A program made the position numbers and the translations under genes. From the NCBI RefSeq assembly GCF_004114615.1, contig NZ_CP035300.1, positions 1,426,001 through 1,490,000 of the forward strand: DNA of 64,000 nucleotides. The letters run 5' to 3'. Origin of the DNA: Dyella sp. M7H15-1 (GTDB lineage: Bacteria > Pseudomonadota > Gammaproteobacteria > Xanthomonadales > Rhodanobacteraceae). Below the pieces are notes generated by a model that worked only from the letters and a program-made list of their open reading frames with translations, had not been told where the DNA came from and did not search any database. Below, piece by piece: positions 44,641-54,159 of this stretch. Numbering within the stretch: the stretch's first letter is position 1; the number at the start of each line of letters is the position of its first letter.

Positions 44641-44664
44641 ACAAAAGGGCGGCCGAAGCCGCCC
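44641..44664 (-). terminator. Terminator downstream of icmF
   Basis: GGGCGGC-TTCG-GCCGCCC on the minus strand followed by TTTTGT, 80 bp beyond the icmF stop. Confidence 0.75.
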
Positions 44665-44744
44665 CTCCTTATCTCACGTAGTGCCTCGCCGCCGTTTTAT
44701 TTCTGCAGCAAATGCGCAATGTGCACACTTGTAATCCATCCGAT

Positions 44745-47700
44745 TTACATGTTGCGACGATACTCACCGCCCACATCATAGAGCGCATGACTGATCTGCC
44801 CCAACGAGTTGTACTTCACCGCCTCCATCAACTGCTCGAACACATTCCTCCGCTCACGCGCGGTGCTCTGTAGCGTCTTGAGACTCTCCGGCGCCAACCC
44901 GTTGCGAGCCTTACCAAACGCCCGCACATTGTCGATCTGCTGCCCCTTTTCTTCTTCCGTGCTGCGGATGAGCTCGATCTCAGTGGCAATTTCTCCGCCG
45001 TGGTCTTTGGGCAGAAAGGTGTTGACGCCGATCAAGGGCAAACTACCGTCGTGCTTTTTATGCTCGTAATACATGGATTCTTCTTGAATCTTGCCGCGCT
45101 GATACATGGTATCCATGGCGCCGAGCACGCCGCCGCGTTCGCTGATGGCTTCGAATTCCTTGTACACCGCTTCTTCCACGATGTCGGTCAGGGCGTCAAC
45201 AATGTAGCTGCCTTGCCAGGGATTCTCGTTGAAGTTAAGACCGAGTTCCTTGTTGATGATCATCTGGATGGCAACAGCGCGGCGCACGCTTTCTTCCGTT
45301 GGCGTGGTGATGGCTTCATCGTAGGCGTTGGTGTGCAGGCTGTTGCAGTTGTCGAACAGGGCGTACAGCGCCTGCAACGTGGTGCGGATGTCGTTGAACT
45401 GGATTTCCTGCGCGTGCAGGGAACGGCCGGAGGTTTGAATGTGGTACTTCATCATCTGGCTGCGGGCGCTGGCGCCGTAGCGTTCACGCATGGCACGAGC
45501 CCAGATACGACGGGCGACGCGGCCGATCACGGTGTATTCCGGGTCCATGCCGTTGGAGAAAAAGAAGCTGAGGTTGGGCGCAAAGTCGTCGATGTTCATA
45601 CCCCGCGCGAGGTAATACTCAACAATCGTGAACCCATTGGATAGCGTGAAGGCAAGCTGGCTGATCGGGTTGGCGCCAGCTTCGGCGATGTGATAGCCGG
45701 AGATGGACACCGAATAGAAGTTGCGTACCTTATGGTCGACAAAGTACTGCTGGATGTCGCCCATCATGCGCAGTGCGAATTCGGTGCTGAAAATGCAGGT
45801 GTTTTGCGCCTGGTCTTCCTTGAGAATGTCAGCCTGCACGGTGCCACGCACGTTTTGCAGGGTTTCCTCTTTGATGCGCGCGTAGGTTTCGGCGTCCACC
45901 AGTTGATCGCCGGTGACGCCGAGCAGGCCAAGGCCGAGCCCTTCGTTGCCTTTGGGCAAGTTGCCGGAATATTGCGGGCGTGGCTTGCCGGCGAAAAGTT
46001 CTTCGAGGCGCTTTTGCGCCGTGACCCAGCGACTGCAGTCTTCCTTGAGGTATTTCTCCACGTTCTGGTCGATCGCGGTATTCATGAACATCGCGAGCAC
46101 GATCGGCGCGGGACCGTTGATGGTCATGGAGACAGAGCTAGTCGGCGCACTAAGATCGAAGCCGGAGTACAGCTTCTTCATGTCGTCGAGCGTGGCGACA
46201 TTGACGCCGGAGTTGCCGATCTTGCCGTAGATGTCCGGACGCGGCGCGGGGTCTTCGCCATACAGGGTGACAGAGTCGAAAGCGGTAGATAGGCGCGTGG
46301 CGGCGCCGCCCTGGCTGAGGTAATGGAAGCGGCGGTTGGTGCGCTCGGGTGTGCCCTCGCCCGCGAACATACGGGTGGGGTCTTCGCCGCTGCGGCGATA
46401 CGGATACACGCCGCCGGTGTAGGGGTAATGGCCAGGGAGGTTTTCGCGCATCAGGAAGCGTAGTTGATCGCCCCAGTTTTGGGTTTTGGGCGGCGCAACC
46501 TTGGGGATTTTTTGGTGGCTGAGTGAGATGCGGTAGTTTTCGACGCTAATCACTTTGTCGCGCACTTTGTATTCGTTGACGTCTTCGGTGACGGATTGGT
46601 AGCGGGCCGGCCAGTCGCGTAGCAAATGCACGGCTTCGTGGCTGAGTTCGCGCAGGGCGATGTTGTAGTGTTGGCGCAGCTCCATCGGGACTCGGGACTC
46701 GGGACCCAGGACTCCGATCGCGGTGGCAGGGTATGGATGCAAAACTTCGGGTAATTTTTCGTCGCCGAGAGCCTTGAGCGATTCGTAAAAATGCTGGACC
46801 TGACTCGCCACTTCAGCGAAGTGCTCGATTTCAGTATTGATAGCCCTGCCCTGTTCGGCAATTTCCGCCAGGTAGCGCACGCGTGCGCCAGGAATCAGCA
46901 CCATTGCCCGCGGCTCCTTCAATGCCGTATCAAGATGGGGAATGAAATCGCAATGCGACGCTTCCCCACCGAGTCCCGCAACTTTATCGCGCACCAACCG
47001 GCACAAGTTCGTAAACATCCAGGTGACGCCTGGATCGTTGAACTGGCTGGCGATGGTGGGATACACCGGCACGTCTTCGTCTTTCAAGGTGAAGGCAGTG
47101 CGGTTGCGCTTCCACTGTTTGCGTACGTCGCGCAGAGCGTCTTCGGCGCCGCGCTTGTCGAATTTGTTGAGCACAACGAGTTCGGCGAAATCGAGCATGT
47201 CGATTTTTTCGAGCTGGCTTGCGGCGCCGTAATCACTGGTCATCACGTAGACAGGGAAGTCGACGAGATCGACGATTTCCGAATCGCTCTGGCCGATACC
47301 GGCAGTTTCCACGATCACCAGATCGTAGGGTTGCGCCTTGAGGAAGTTGATGCAGTCATGCAGCACTTCGTTCGTTGCCGCGTGCTGGCGGCGCGTGGCC
47401 ATGGAGCGCATATAGACGCGATGGCTGCGCAATGCATTCATGCGGATGCGGTCGCCAAGCAAGGCACCACCACTACGGCGACGCGTCGGGTCGACGGCGA
47501 GCACAGCAATACGCATGTGCGGGAAGGCGTGCAGAAAACGCAGCAACAGTTCGTCCACCACAGAGGATTTGCCGGCTCCACCGGTGCCGGTCATGCCGAT
47601 GACAGGCACTTTGCGGGACTCGGGACTGGGGACTCGGGACTCGGTGCCGCGAGACCATTGCTTACGGAGCATGGTGAGTTCTGTGTCGGAGAAAGCACCT

Positions 47701-48260
47701 TCTTCCAGCGCGCTGAGTACGCGGCCGATGCTGATCTCATCGTCGATGTTCGCTTCGGCGATACGCTTTGCCGAGTCCCGAGTCCCGCGTCCCGAGTCCC
47801 GTTCGCGCGCAGCGCGAACCATCACATCTTCGATCATCTCGGTGAGGCCAAGCTTCATACCGTCGTTGGGGTGGTAGATGCGCTCCACGCCGTAGGCTTG
47901 CAGCTCGCGGATTTCTTCCGGGGTGATGGTGCCACCGCCGCCGCCGAACACACGGATATGCGAGGCGCCCTTCTCCTTGAGCATGTCCACCATGTACTTG
48001 AAATACTCGACATGGCCGCCCTGGTAAGAGGACAGCGCGATGGCGTCGGCATCTTCCTGCAGCGCAGCACGCACCACATCCTCCACCGAGCGGTTGTGGC
48101 CGAGATGAATCACTTCCGCGCCCTGCGATTGAATGATGCGCCGCATGATATTGATCGCAGCATCGTGGCCATCAAACAGGCTGGCGGCGGTAACGAAACG
48201 CAGCGGACTAATTTCAGCCTGCGCAGCGGTGGCAGGTACGTGCTTGGCGGGGGAACTCAT
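44745..48260 (-). CDS. icmF: Fused isobutyryl-CoA mutase IcmF
   Basis: About 1171 residues from [20 protein letters not shown] (GGAG upstream of ATG 48260). Order of domains: N-terminal B12-binding domain ([28 protein letters not shown]), MeaI-like G-protein chaperone (P-loop [12 protein letters not shown]; later [14 protein letters not shown]), and the mutase barrel ([34 protein letters not shown]). It interconverts isobutyryl-CoA and butyryl-CoA with adenosylcobalamin, the chaperone repairing the cofactor. Unusual: three low-complexity stretches encoded by GGGACTC heptamers lie in linkers on both sides of the G domain and after it. A longer frame upstream was rejected as non-coding. Confidence 0.95.
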   Translation of the reverse strand: MSSPAKHVPATAAQAEISPLRFVTAASLFDGHDAAINIMRRIIQSQGAEVIHLGHNRSVEDVVRAALQEDADAIALSSYQGGHVEYFKYMVDMLKEKGASHIRVFGGGGGTITPEEIRELQAYGVERIYHPNDGMKLGLTEMIEDVMVRAARERDSGRGTRDSAKRIAEANIDDEISIGRVLSALEEGAFSDTELTMLRKQWSRGTESRVPSPESRKVPVIGMTGTGGAGKSSVVDELLLRFLHAFPHMRIAVLAVDPTRRRSGGALLGDRIRMNALRSHRVYMRSMATRRQHAATNEVLHDCINFLKAQPYDLVIVETAGIGQSDSEIVDLVDFPVYVMTSDYGAASQLEKIDMLDFAELVVLNKFDKRGAEDALRDVRKQWKRNRTAFTLKDEDVPVYPTIASQFNDPGVTWMFTNLCRLVRDKVAGLGGEASHCDFIPHLDTALKEPRAMVLIPGARVRYLAEIAEQGRAINTEIEHFAEVASQVQHFYESLKALGDEKLPEVLHPYPATAIGVLGPESRVPMELRQHYNIALRELSHEAVHLLRDWPARYQSVTEDVNEYKVRDKVISVENYRISLSHQKIPKVAPPKTQNWGDQLRFLMRENLPGHYPYTGGVYPYRRSGEDPTRMFAGEGTPERTNRRFHYLSQGGAATRLSTAFDSVTLYGEDPAPRPDIYGKIGNSGVNVATLDDMKKLYSGFDLSAPTSSVSMTINGPAPIVLAMFMNTAIDQNVEKYLKEDCSRWVTAQKRLEELFAGKPRPQYSGNLPKGNEGLGLGLLGVTGDQLVDAETYARIKEETLQNVRGTVQADILKEDQAQNTCIFSTEFALRMMGDIQQYFVDHKVRNFYSVSISGYHIAEAGANPISQLAFTLSNGFTIVEYYLARGMNIDDFAPNLSFFFSNGMDPEYTVIGRVARRIWARAMRERYGASARSQMMKYHIQTSGRSLHAQEIQFNDIRTTLQALYALFDNCNSLHTNAYDEAITTPTEESVRRAVAIQMIINKELGLNFNENPWQGSYIVDALTDIVEEAVYKEFEAISERGGVLGAMDTMYQRGKIQEESMYYEHKKHDGSLPLIGVNTFLPKDHGGEIATEIELIRSTEEEKGQQIDNVRAFGKARNGLAPESLKTLQSTARERRNVFEQLMEAVKYNSLGQISHALYDVGGEYRRNM
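46687..46715. repeat. GGGACTC heptamer repeat inside icmF (site 3)
   Basis: About four imperfect 7-bp units on the plus strand, read in icmF as [14 protein letters not shown]. Located between the G domain and mutase barrel. Confidence 0.8.
47615..47644. repeat. GGGACTC heptamer repeat inside icmF (site 2)
   Basis: About four units, read in icmF as [13 protein letters not shown], just before the P-loop. The array length is not a multiple of three per unit, but the total keeps the frame. Confidence 0.85.
47773..47801. repeat. GGGACTC heptamer repeat inside icmF (site 1)
   Basis: About four units in the opposite orientation to site 2 (gagtccc on the plus strand), read in icmF as [13 protein letters not shown] between the B12 and G domains. 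Confidence 0.85.
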
Positions 48261-48515
48261 GGGGACTCCGACAACGTGTGCGTTCAATTCCAATATTCTA
48301 GTGGGCTTGAGGATGGAGTGCTTAGAGAGGATGACCAGCAGACGGTTTTGCAAGGGATGCGCAGGCTGCATGCCCCCTTGCCCGCAAGGGAAGGTAGGCT
48401 GCCCCCGACATAACGAAATTTTTAACAGCACCCCCAGGATCGATTGAGATTCTCAAAAAGCATGCAGGACATAACGCATGCTCAAGCCATACCTTTGCAA
48501 TGGGGAGAAAACCCA

Positions 48516-49751
48516 ATGACTTCCACCGAACGATTCGGCCTGCCGCGTCTGCAAATGTGGCATCAAATTCTGATTGCGATGATCCTCGGTCTTGCCGCCG
48601 GGCATTTCATTGGCGAGCCCGCCAAGATGCTGCAACCGCTTGGCGATATCTTCATGTCGCTGATCCGCATGTGCGTGGTGCCGGTGGTGTTCGTCTCTGT
48701 GGTATGCGGCATTACCTCGCTGACCGATCTGGCCGCGATGCGTCGCATTGCATGGAAGTCGATTGCGATTTATATGGTGTCGATGGCGGTCATGGCGGTT
48801 CTGGCCATGAGTGTGGCCAGCTTTTTCAACGTGGGCGCGGGCTTTGGCCTTACCATGGGCAGCAGTCATGCCGTGGTTGCCGAGCCGACCAGCCTGAAGG
48901 ATGCGCTGCTGAGTGCGATCCCGTCGAACCCGTTCAAGTCTTTTGCAGAAGGTGCGTTGCTGCCGACCATCGTGTTCGCGGTGTTGTTCGGCCTGGCCAT
49001 CAACCTGACGGGTGAAAAAGCGGCACCGGTGCACAAGTTCTTCGACAGCATGTCGGCCGTGGTGTTCAAACTGGTCGACATGGTGCTGAGGTTTGCGCCG
49101 ATCGGTGTGTTCGGTCTGATGACTTATGTCACGGCAGATCATGGCTTCTCGGTGTTGGGTCACCTGGGTGCGCTGGTGGCAGTGAACTATGCGGTGATGA
49201 TCTTCTTCATGGTGGTGATCTGCGCGGTCATGCTGATGGCCTTCCGCCTGAATCCACTGCCGTTCCTGCGCAAGGCGATTCCGGTGCAATTGTTCGCCTA
49301 CTCCTCCGCCAGCAGTGCTGCCACCTTGCCGCTGAACCTGGAGAACACGCAGCAGCGCATGGGTGTTGATCCGCGAGTGGCCAGCTTCGTGCTGCCGTTG
49401 GGCTCCACCATCAACATGTCGGGCCTGGCGGTTTACCTGGGCACCGTGGCGATCTTTGCCGGCAATGCTTATGGCATCCATTTATCGCTGATGCAGATGG
49501 TGACGATCGTGCTAACCACCACGCTGGCCTCGATCGGTGCCGCGGGCGTGCCGGGTGCGGCGCTAGTGGTGATGAGCCTGGTACTGTCATCGGTGGGCTT
49601 GCCGCTGGAAGTGATTGCGGTAATTGCGGCGGTGGATCGCTTGCTCGACATGTGCTGCACCTCGGCCAACGTGACCGGCGATACGGTGACGGCGGTGATG
49701 GTGGCGAAGTCGGAAGGCGTGTTGGATATGGAGTGTTACAACAAGGCTTGA
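48516..49751 (+). CDS. Dicarboxylate/amino acid:cation symporter (DAACS family)
   Basis: 411 residues from MTSTERFGLPRLQMW, with GGGGAGAA upstream. Helices of the GltP/DctA fold: LIRMCVVPVVFVSVVCGITS, the hairpin-1 serine-rich SSASSAATLPLNLE, TM7 VLPLGSTINMSGLAVYLG, and the TM8 region VDRLLDMCCTSANVTGD. It couples uptake of glutamate, aspartate or C4-dicarboxylates to H+ or Na+. Here TM7 has NMSG in place of the commoner NMDG/NMTG. Substrate not decidable. Confidence 0.92.
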   Translation: MTSTERFGLPRLQMWHQILIAMILGLAAGHFIGEPAKMLQPLGDIFMSLIRMCVVPVVFVSVVCGITSLTDLAAMRRIAWKSIAIYMVSMAVMAVLAMSVASFFNVGAGFGLTMGSSHAVVAEPTSLKDALLSAIPSNPFKSFAEGALLPTIVFAVLFGLAINLTGEKAAPVHKFFDSMSAVVFKLVDMVLRFAPIGVFGLMTYVTADHGFSVLGHLGALVAVNYAVMIFFMVVICAVMLMAFRLNPLPFLRKAIPVQLFAYSSASSAATLPLNLENTQQRMGVDPRVASFVLPLGSTINMSGLAVYLGTVAIFAGNAYGIHLSLMQMVTIVLTTTLASIGAAGVPGAALVVMSLVLSSVGLPLEVIAVIAAVDRLLDMCCTSANVTGDTVTAVMVAKSEGVLDMECYNKA

Positions 49752-49765
49752 TGGTAACTGGATGG

Positions 49766-49797
49766 AAAAATCCCCCTTACAAGCGGGGGATTTTTTT
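49766..49797 (+). terminator. Rho-independent terminator of the symporter gene
   Basis: AAATCCCCC-ttacaagc-GGGGGATTT followed by a T7 run, 15 bp after the stop codon. Confidence 0.92.
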
Positions 49798-49867
49798 GGT
49801 GCTTTGTAGCCACTTCCTCGGTTTCTGTTTTACGCAAGGCCAAAGGAACCTCTGAACAATTCAGCTT

Positions 49868-50033
49868 CCTGATTCGTTCCAAAGTTCAGCTGATAAGGCT
49901 GAGGAACCGGCTTGATACAGCCACTATTAGTGGCTCCACTGATGGTGCGTGTTCGCACCCTACAAATTTGGCTGAACCCCGCATGGCAGTTGGCTTACGA
50001 GTCGAAGGCAGCTGAACTTCGGAACGAATCAGG
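49868..50033. repeat. Inverted-repeat pair, possible small mobile element
   Basis: 25-bp arms at 49868-49892 and 50009-50033 are complementary with one mismatch (core CCTGATTCGTTCC-AAGTTCAGCTG). The 116 bp between contains a smaller hairpin (AGCCACTATTAGTGGCT). A third copy of the arm lies at 56200-56223 next to the truncated IS3. No gene inside. Confidence 0.65.
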
Positions 50034-50090
50034 TTCAGCTTTGGACATCACATTGACTCACTCGGGCTTCGCTGCCGTCAAAGTAAGTAT

Positions 50091-50690
50091 CCCCCGGCAA
50101 AGCCGGGGGCTTTATTGGGTGAGCCCCTCAAAGGGGCGATAACAGCGTGAGCCGCCTGAAGGCGGCGGGCTACACGCCCAGCTTCATCTGGTCGTAACGT
50201 TCATCCTCTTGCTCTTGGTTTCGGATGTATGCCCTCACCATCGCTTCGTCCAAGCCCACCGTCGAGACGAAATAGCCTCGTGCCCAAAACGACTCCCCAG
50301 TGAAGTTTCGATTCCGTCCTCCGAACTTGCGCGCAATGGTGATGGCACTCTTACCCTTGAGGTAACCCACCACGTTCGACACTGCATACTTCGGCGGAAT
50401 GCTGATGCACATGTGAATGTGGTCGCTCATCAGGTGGCCTTCCACAATCTGCGATTCCTTGTGCGAAGCCAACTCGTGGAAGACCTCGCCCAAGTGCTTG
50501 CGTAACTCTCCAAACACCTGCTTCTTTCTCCGCTTGGGAATGAACACCACGTGGTACTTACAGTCCCAACGGGCATGACTCAAGCTTTGATACTCTTTCA
50601 TCGTGAACCTCGTCTCTTGGTCGAGATTTCAGGTTCACTACGACCGCCGTATAGGTCAAACCTTGGTGAGTCCCCCGGCAAAGCCGGGGG
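50091..50690 (-). mobile_element. IS200/IS605-type element with terminal hairpins
   Basis: A single Y1 transposase gene lies between two identical palindromes CCCCCGGCAAAGCCGGGGG at 50091-50109 and 50672-50690, with extra hairpins at the left (cccctcaaagggg; gccgcctgaaggcggc). Such subterminal imperfect or perfect hairpins are recognised by TnpA in IS200 elements, which have no inverted ends or target duplication. Exact tips are not defined. Confidence 0.8.
50170..50601 (-). CDS. tnpA: IS200-type Y1 transposase TnpA
   Basis: 143 residues: KYHVVFIPKRRKKQVFGELR, the metal-binding HUH motif in GHLMSDHIHMCISIPP, and the catalytic Tyr in MVRAYIRNQEQED. Full length for the family; likely active in single-strand transposition. 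Confidence 0.93.
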   Translation of the reverse strand: MKEYQSLSHARWDCKYHVVFIPKRRKKQVFGELRKHLGEVFHELASHKESQIVEGHLMSDHIHMCISIPPKYAVSNVVGYLKGKSAITIARKFGGRNRNFTGESFWARGYFVSTVGLDEAMVRAYIRNQEQEDERYDQMKLGV

Positions 50691-50742
50691 CTTACCTCAT
50701 TCTGAGTTACCTTCCGCTACGGGGCCTGTGGCTAATCCCGAC

Positions 50743-50942
50743 GAGGACTTTCACCTCGCTGGTTGAGCGCCTTCGCGGGCGCACGGTCGCCTCTTCGATT
50801 ACGACCTGGTGTTCTCCTCAAACCCTTCGGATTCCTCCAGACATCCGGTCACCCGCCATGCCCTTGCCTTTGGCTAACTCTTCCCTTTGCCGGGCGAGTA
50901 GAGGACTTTCACCTCCTAGCAGGTGTGCCCTACCGGGCGCAC
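50743..50942. repeat. Two spaced copies of a 42-bp unit
   Basis: GAGGACTTTCACCTC at 50743 and 50901 is followed after the same distance (34 bp from start to start) by GGGCGCAC at 50777 and 50935. Sequence between the two blocks differs. The region 50691-50942 is otherwise free of credible genes. Nature unknown. Confidence 0.55.
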
Positions 50943-50943
50943 T

Positions 50944-50972
50944 AAAAAAAGCGGCCGCACATGGCGGCCGCT
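50944..50972 (-). terminator. Terminator of the outer-membrane protein gene
   Basis: AGCGGCCGC-CATGT-GCGGCCGCT on the minus strand followed by seven T, 24 bp past the stop of the gene at 50996. Confidence 0.92.
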
Positions 50973-50995
50973 GGGAATGGCGAAAAACCTTTGAA

Positions 50996-51652
50996 TCAGA
51001 AGCGGTATTCGCCCTGGATCGAGTACATGCCGACACGGGTGCCACGCATTTCCAGGCCATCGACGAACGACTCGGAAGTGCGCAGCGCGCTGCCCGGGGT
51101 GTGATAGGTGTCGTAGGCCAGGCCGAGGCTGAAGTTCTTGCTGAAGTTGTAGCCACCACCGATACCGAAATATTCACCGGTGTTGGTCGTCGTACCCCGG
51201 CCCGAGTATGTACCTTCCGGCGCATAGGCGGTAAGCGTGTACGTATTGCGGCCACGGAACCAGCCGGCGCGTGCCGACACATACCAATTCTCGGTGATGT
51301 TGTAATTGAGGTTGCCGCCCAGTAGGAAACCGCGATTCTTCTGGGTCAGGCGTGCCGCATATGGATCGGCCGAAACCTGGATGCGAGCCTGGCCCAGGTA
51401 GCCATAGCCCACTTCCACACCGTAATCGACCACGCTGTTCCAGCGATAGCCAACGCGCAGGGCACCGGCTGGATCGCGCTTGCGCAGATGGGTATCGATA
51501 CCTGTGACACCTACCGAGGAAAGGGAATTGTTGTTGATGTTGTAGTCGGAATAACCGGCATTGGCATTGACAAAGGCATTGCCCTCGGCAAAAGCCGCGG
51601 CCGAAGCCGTGCCCAGGGTCAGTGCAACAGCAAGGGTGACGAGTTTGCGCAT
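50996..51652 (-). CDS. Outer-membrane beta-barrel protein (OmpX/Ail-like size)
   Basis: 218 residues, signal peptide MRKLVTLAVALTLGTASAAA cut after AFA. The mature part has alternating beta-strand pattern with Tyr/Gly-rich strands (GYRWNSVVDYGVEVGYGYLG; NLNYNITENWYVSARAGW; YFGIGGGYNFSKNFSLGLAY) and a terminal Phe (SIQGEYRF), the BAM recognition end. Probably an eight-stranded barrel. Followed by a strong terminator, so monocistronic. Precise role unknown. Confidence 0.88.
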   Translation of the reverse strand: MRKLVTLAVALTLGTASAAAFAEGNAFVNANAGYSDYNINNNSLSSVGVTGIDTHLRKRDPAGALRVGYRWNSVVDYGVEVGYGYLGQARIQVSADPYAARLTQKNRGFLLGGNLNYNITENWYVSARAGWFRGRNTYTLTAYAPEGTYSGRGTTTNTGEYFGIGGGYNFSKNFSLGLAYDTYHTPGSALRTSESFVDGLEMRGTRVGMYSIQGEYRF

Positions 51653-52146
51653 GATGCGAGTTCCTTATGGAGGTGATGTCGTGTCCATCGAGCCGCACAC
51701 AAGCCGGAGCAGCTCTGACTGTAAAGATTTCGCGAAATGTAGCGGACCAAGTGGCTGATGCCTAAAGGTTTTTCATCATGCATGGTAGGGGTGCGCTTAC
51801 ATGATTCGTCTTGTATTTACGATTGATACGAAGGGAGTGCGATGCATCAATTCAGGGATGACACCTGTATGCGGCTCCGCAGTGTCATCCCGAAAACAAA
51901 CCCAGAATTTTTCCTATATAGATATTCAATCATGCCTACCTGCCACTCAGGTATTTCCACGGCCATTAAGAGCGCTATAGTCTGCTCAAGCGGCGCAATG
52001 CCAGTCACCAGGGGAGACGAACGACGTCGAGAGGAAGAAGAGAGATAACCAGCCAATACCCGACGGCTTGCCGATGGGCAACGGTGTGTATCTGGTACCC
52101 ATACCACTCAGGCGAGCGGATCGTTGTACCCACCCGGAGAAATAAC
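51653..52146. other. Long intergenic region between the barrel protein and S53 peptidase genes
   Basis: 494 bp, divergent promoters expected. No credible gene. It holds one strong hairpin (51855-51891). GGAGAAATAAC directly before ATG 52147 is the peptidase ribosome site. Confidence 0.6.
51855..51891. repeat. Hairpin in the S53 peptidase leader region
   Basis: GGGATGACAC (51855-51864) is a perfect complement of GTGTCATCCC (51882-51891), with 17 bases between. Could be a dispersed palindrome or an RNA-level element; no poly-T. Confidence 0.6.
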
Positions 52147-54075
52147 ATGTTCTCGACATTGCACCGCAAATCGCTTCCGCTATCCCTTGGCCTGCTATTG
52201 ACCGGCCTGAGCACTGGCGCCATGGCAGCCAGTGCCACCACCGCTGTCGACATCGGGGCCACCCCGGCCAGTCAAAACGTACAGGTCACATGGGTGTTGA
52301 AGTTGCGCAATCAGGCGGCCCTGGAGGACTACATCCGACAAACCGTGACACCAGGAAGCGCGCACTATCAGCAATTCCTGACCACCAGCCAGTTCGCTCA
52401 ACAGTACGGCGCGAACGACAGTGATATCTCCCGTGTGCAGACTTATCTCCAAAAGCAAGGACTGAGCAGCCAGATACTGCCAAGCCATCTGGCGATTCGC
52501 ACCAGTGGCACGACCGCGCAACTCAATGCCCTGTTCAATACTTCGATCCACACCTACGTATCGCGCGAGACCGGCCATCCATTCCACAAGCCGGCGACCA
52601 CCGCACAGATTCCTTCGGCGATTGCCGATGTGGTGGATGTCGCTAGCGGCTTGAGCAACGAGCTCACGTATCGTCCGCATCTTGTTTCGTCATCGGCCTT
52701 CACCGCACTCAATGTGCAGAGCCCGAAGACCAACGCGCTGAGCGCAAAGACCAGTGGCTCCAACGGCAACCCCACGGCATCGGGTGTACCCGGTGAATAC
52801 ACCGTGGGTGACGTGGCCAACTTCTACAACATCAATCCGCTGTATAAGCGCGGCGTCGTCGGTAAGGGCTCGACTGTCGCGATCGTGACGCTCTCGAACT
52901 TCTATCCCAGCGACGCCACCACGTATTGGTCGGATATCGGTTTGGCGACCAAGCCCAACCGCATCACGCAGGTGCATATGGATGGCGGCGGCGCGATCGA
53001 TGACGGCAGTAGTGAAACCTCGATCGACGTGGAGCAGTCCGGCGGTATAGCACCCTATGCGAACATTATCGTTTACGATGCCCCCAATGCCGGAAACGGA
53101 TTTGTCGATGCGTTTGCGCAAGCCGTGTCGGACAACATCGCCGACAGCATTTCAACCAGTTGGGGCCTGCCTGAAATCTTCAACTTCGCGGCGTTGAATG
53201 TAGAAGGCGCCAGCGATACCGACACCACCGACGTCGGCGACCTGCGCGCGTTCCATTCGATCTTCCTGGAAGCGGCGGTGCAAGGACAATCGTTGTTCGC
53301 CGCCGCGGGTGACTCCGGTGCGTACGACACGGTGAGCGATCTGGGTGCGGGCACAGCGCCTGGCGACTACACCGCACCGCTTACCGTGGATTCGCCGGCA
53401 TCCGACCCCTACATTACTGCCTCGGGCGGCACCACCACGCCATACAGCTATGCGTTCGGCACAGGCCCAACCAAATCGATCACACAGGAGAGCGTGTGGG
53501 GTTGGGACTATCTGCAGAACTACTTCGATACCTACATCGGTCCGAATGTGGTCAATCTGTTCTCGGTCGGCGGCGGCGGCGGCGTGAGCGTGTACTGGCA
53601 TACGCCGTTCTACCAGGTGCTCACCCATGGCATTCGCCGCAGCGAACCGAACCAATCGCTGGTCTACAACGACCCGGTTGCCGGCCCGACCCCCCTGTTG
53701 ATCCTGCCCAGCCGCTTTAGTGGTCGTAACGTGCCGGATATTTCGTTGAACGCGGATCCGGAGACTGGCTACATCTTCGTCTCGACCTATGATGGCGGTC
53801 TCAACAGCGGCGAAGGCGGCACCAGCTTCGTGGCGCCACAGCTCAATGGCATCACTGCATTGTTGCGGCAGAGTTCCGGCCATCGCATCGGCTTGTGGAA
53901 TCCGCAGATCTACGCGCTGCAGAACGTCTTCGGCTACGGCCCCTTCTCGGCGTTCAACAGCATTCGTGCCGGCGATAACTGGTTCTACTATGGCCAGCCG
54001 CGTTACAACCAAGGCGCGGGTATCGGTTCACTAGACGTAGCTAATTTGGACCTATTTTTGCGCAGCGGGTTCTGA
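52147..54075 (+). CDS. Secreted S53 (sedolisin/kumamolisin) serine-carboxyl peptidase
   Basis: 642 residues from MFSTLHRKSLPLSLGLLLTG, signal peptide to about GAMAAS. An N-terminal pro-kumamolisin activation domain (VTWVLKLRNQAALEDYIRQT; LAIRTSGTTAQLNALF) precedes the subtilisin-like catalytic domain. Catalytic Glu/Asp lie in SSETSIDVEQSGGIAPYANI, the oxyanion Asp in FAAAGDSGAYD, and the nucleophile Ser in EGGTSFVAPQLNG. An acid-active extracellular protease. Complete; terminator hairpin follows. Confidence 0.93.
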   Translation: MFSTLHRKSLPLSLGLLLTGLSTGAMAASATTAVDIGATPASQNVQVTWVLKLRNQAALEDYIRQTVTPGSAHYQQFLTTSQFAQQYGANDSDISRVQTYLQKQGLSSQILPSHLAIRTSGTTAQLNALFNTSIHTYVSRETGHPFHKPATTAQIPSAIADVVDVASGLSNELTYRPHLVSSSAFTALNVQSPKTNALSAKTSGSNGNPTASGVPGEYTVGDVANFYNINPLYKRGVVGKGSTVAIVTLSNFYPSDATTYWSDIGLATKPNRITQVHMDGGGAIDDGSSETSIDVEQSGGIAPYANIIVYDAPNAGNGFVDAFAQAVSDNIADSISTSWGLPEIFNFAALNVEGASDTDTTDVGDLRAFHSIFLEAAVQGQSLFAAAGDSGAYDTVSDLGAGTAPGDYTAPLTVDSPASDPYITASGGTTTPYSYAFGTGPTKSITQESVWGWDYLQNYFDTYIGPNVVNLFSVGGGGGVSVYWHTPFYQVLTHGIRRSEPNQSLVYNDPVAGPTPLLILPSRFSGRNVPDISLNADPETGYIFVSTYDGGLNSGEGGTSFVAPQLNGITALLRQSSGHRIGLWNPQIYALQNVFGYGPFSAFNSIRAGDNWFYYGQPRYNQGAGIGSLDVANLDLFLRSGF

Positions 54076-54087
54076 GCAATAAACCCC

Positions 54088-54115
54088 GATCCCTCCCCGC
54101 TGTCGGGGAGGGATC
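54088..54115. terminator. Hairpin terminator between the S53 peptidase and the AT-rich gene
   Basis: A 12-bp perfect stem GATCCCTCCCCG-ctgt-CGGGGAGGGATC lies between two convergent genes. No T-run, so it may be a bidirectional rho-independent-like structure. Confidence 0.65.
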
Positions 54116-54159
54116 CTCGGCAAGACAGGCATGCCGATGTCGATTGCCATGATGAAGCC

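Noticed and set aside
46791-48413. 540-codon frame antisense to icmF
   Set aside because: Complement of a fully recognised gene; no ribosome site or domain.
50603-51325. 240-codon plus-strand frame after IS200
   Set aside because: Runs through repeats, a terminator and antisense to the beta-barrel gene; not a plausible protein.
51842-52048. 68-codon frame upstream of the S53 peptidase
   Set aside because: Spans a hairpin, no ribosome site, no family; likely leader sequence.
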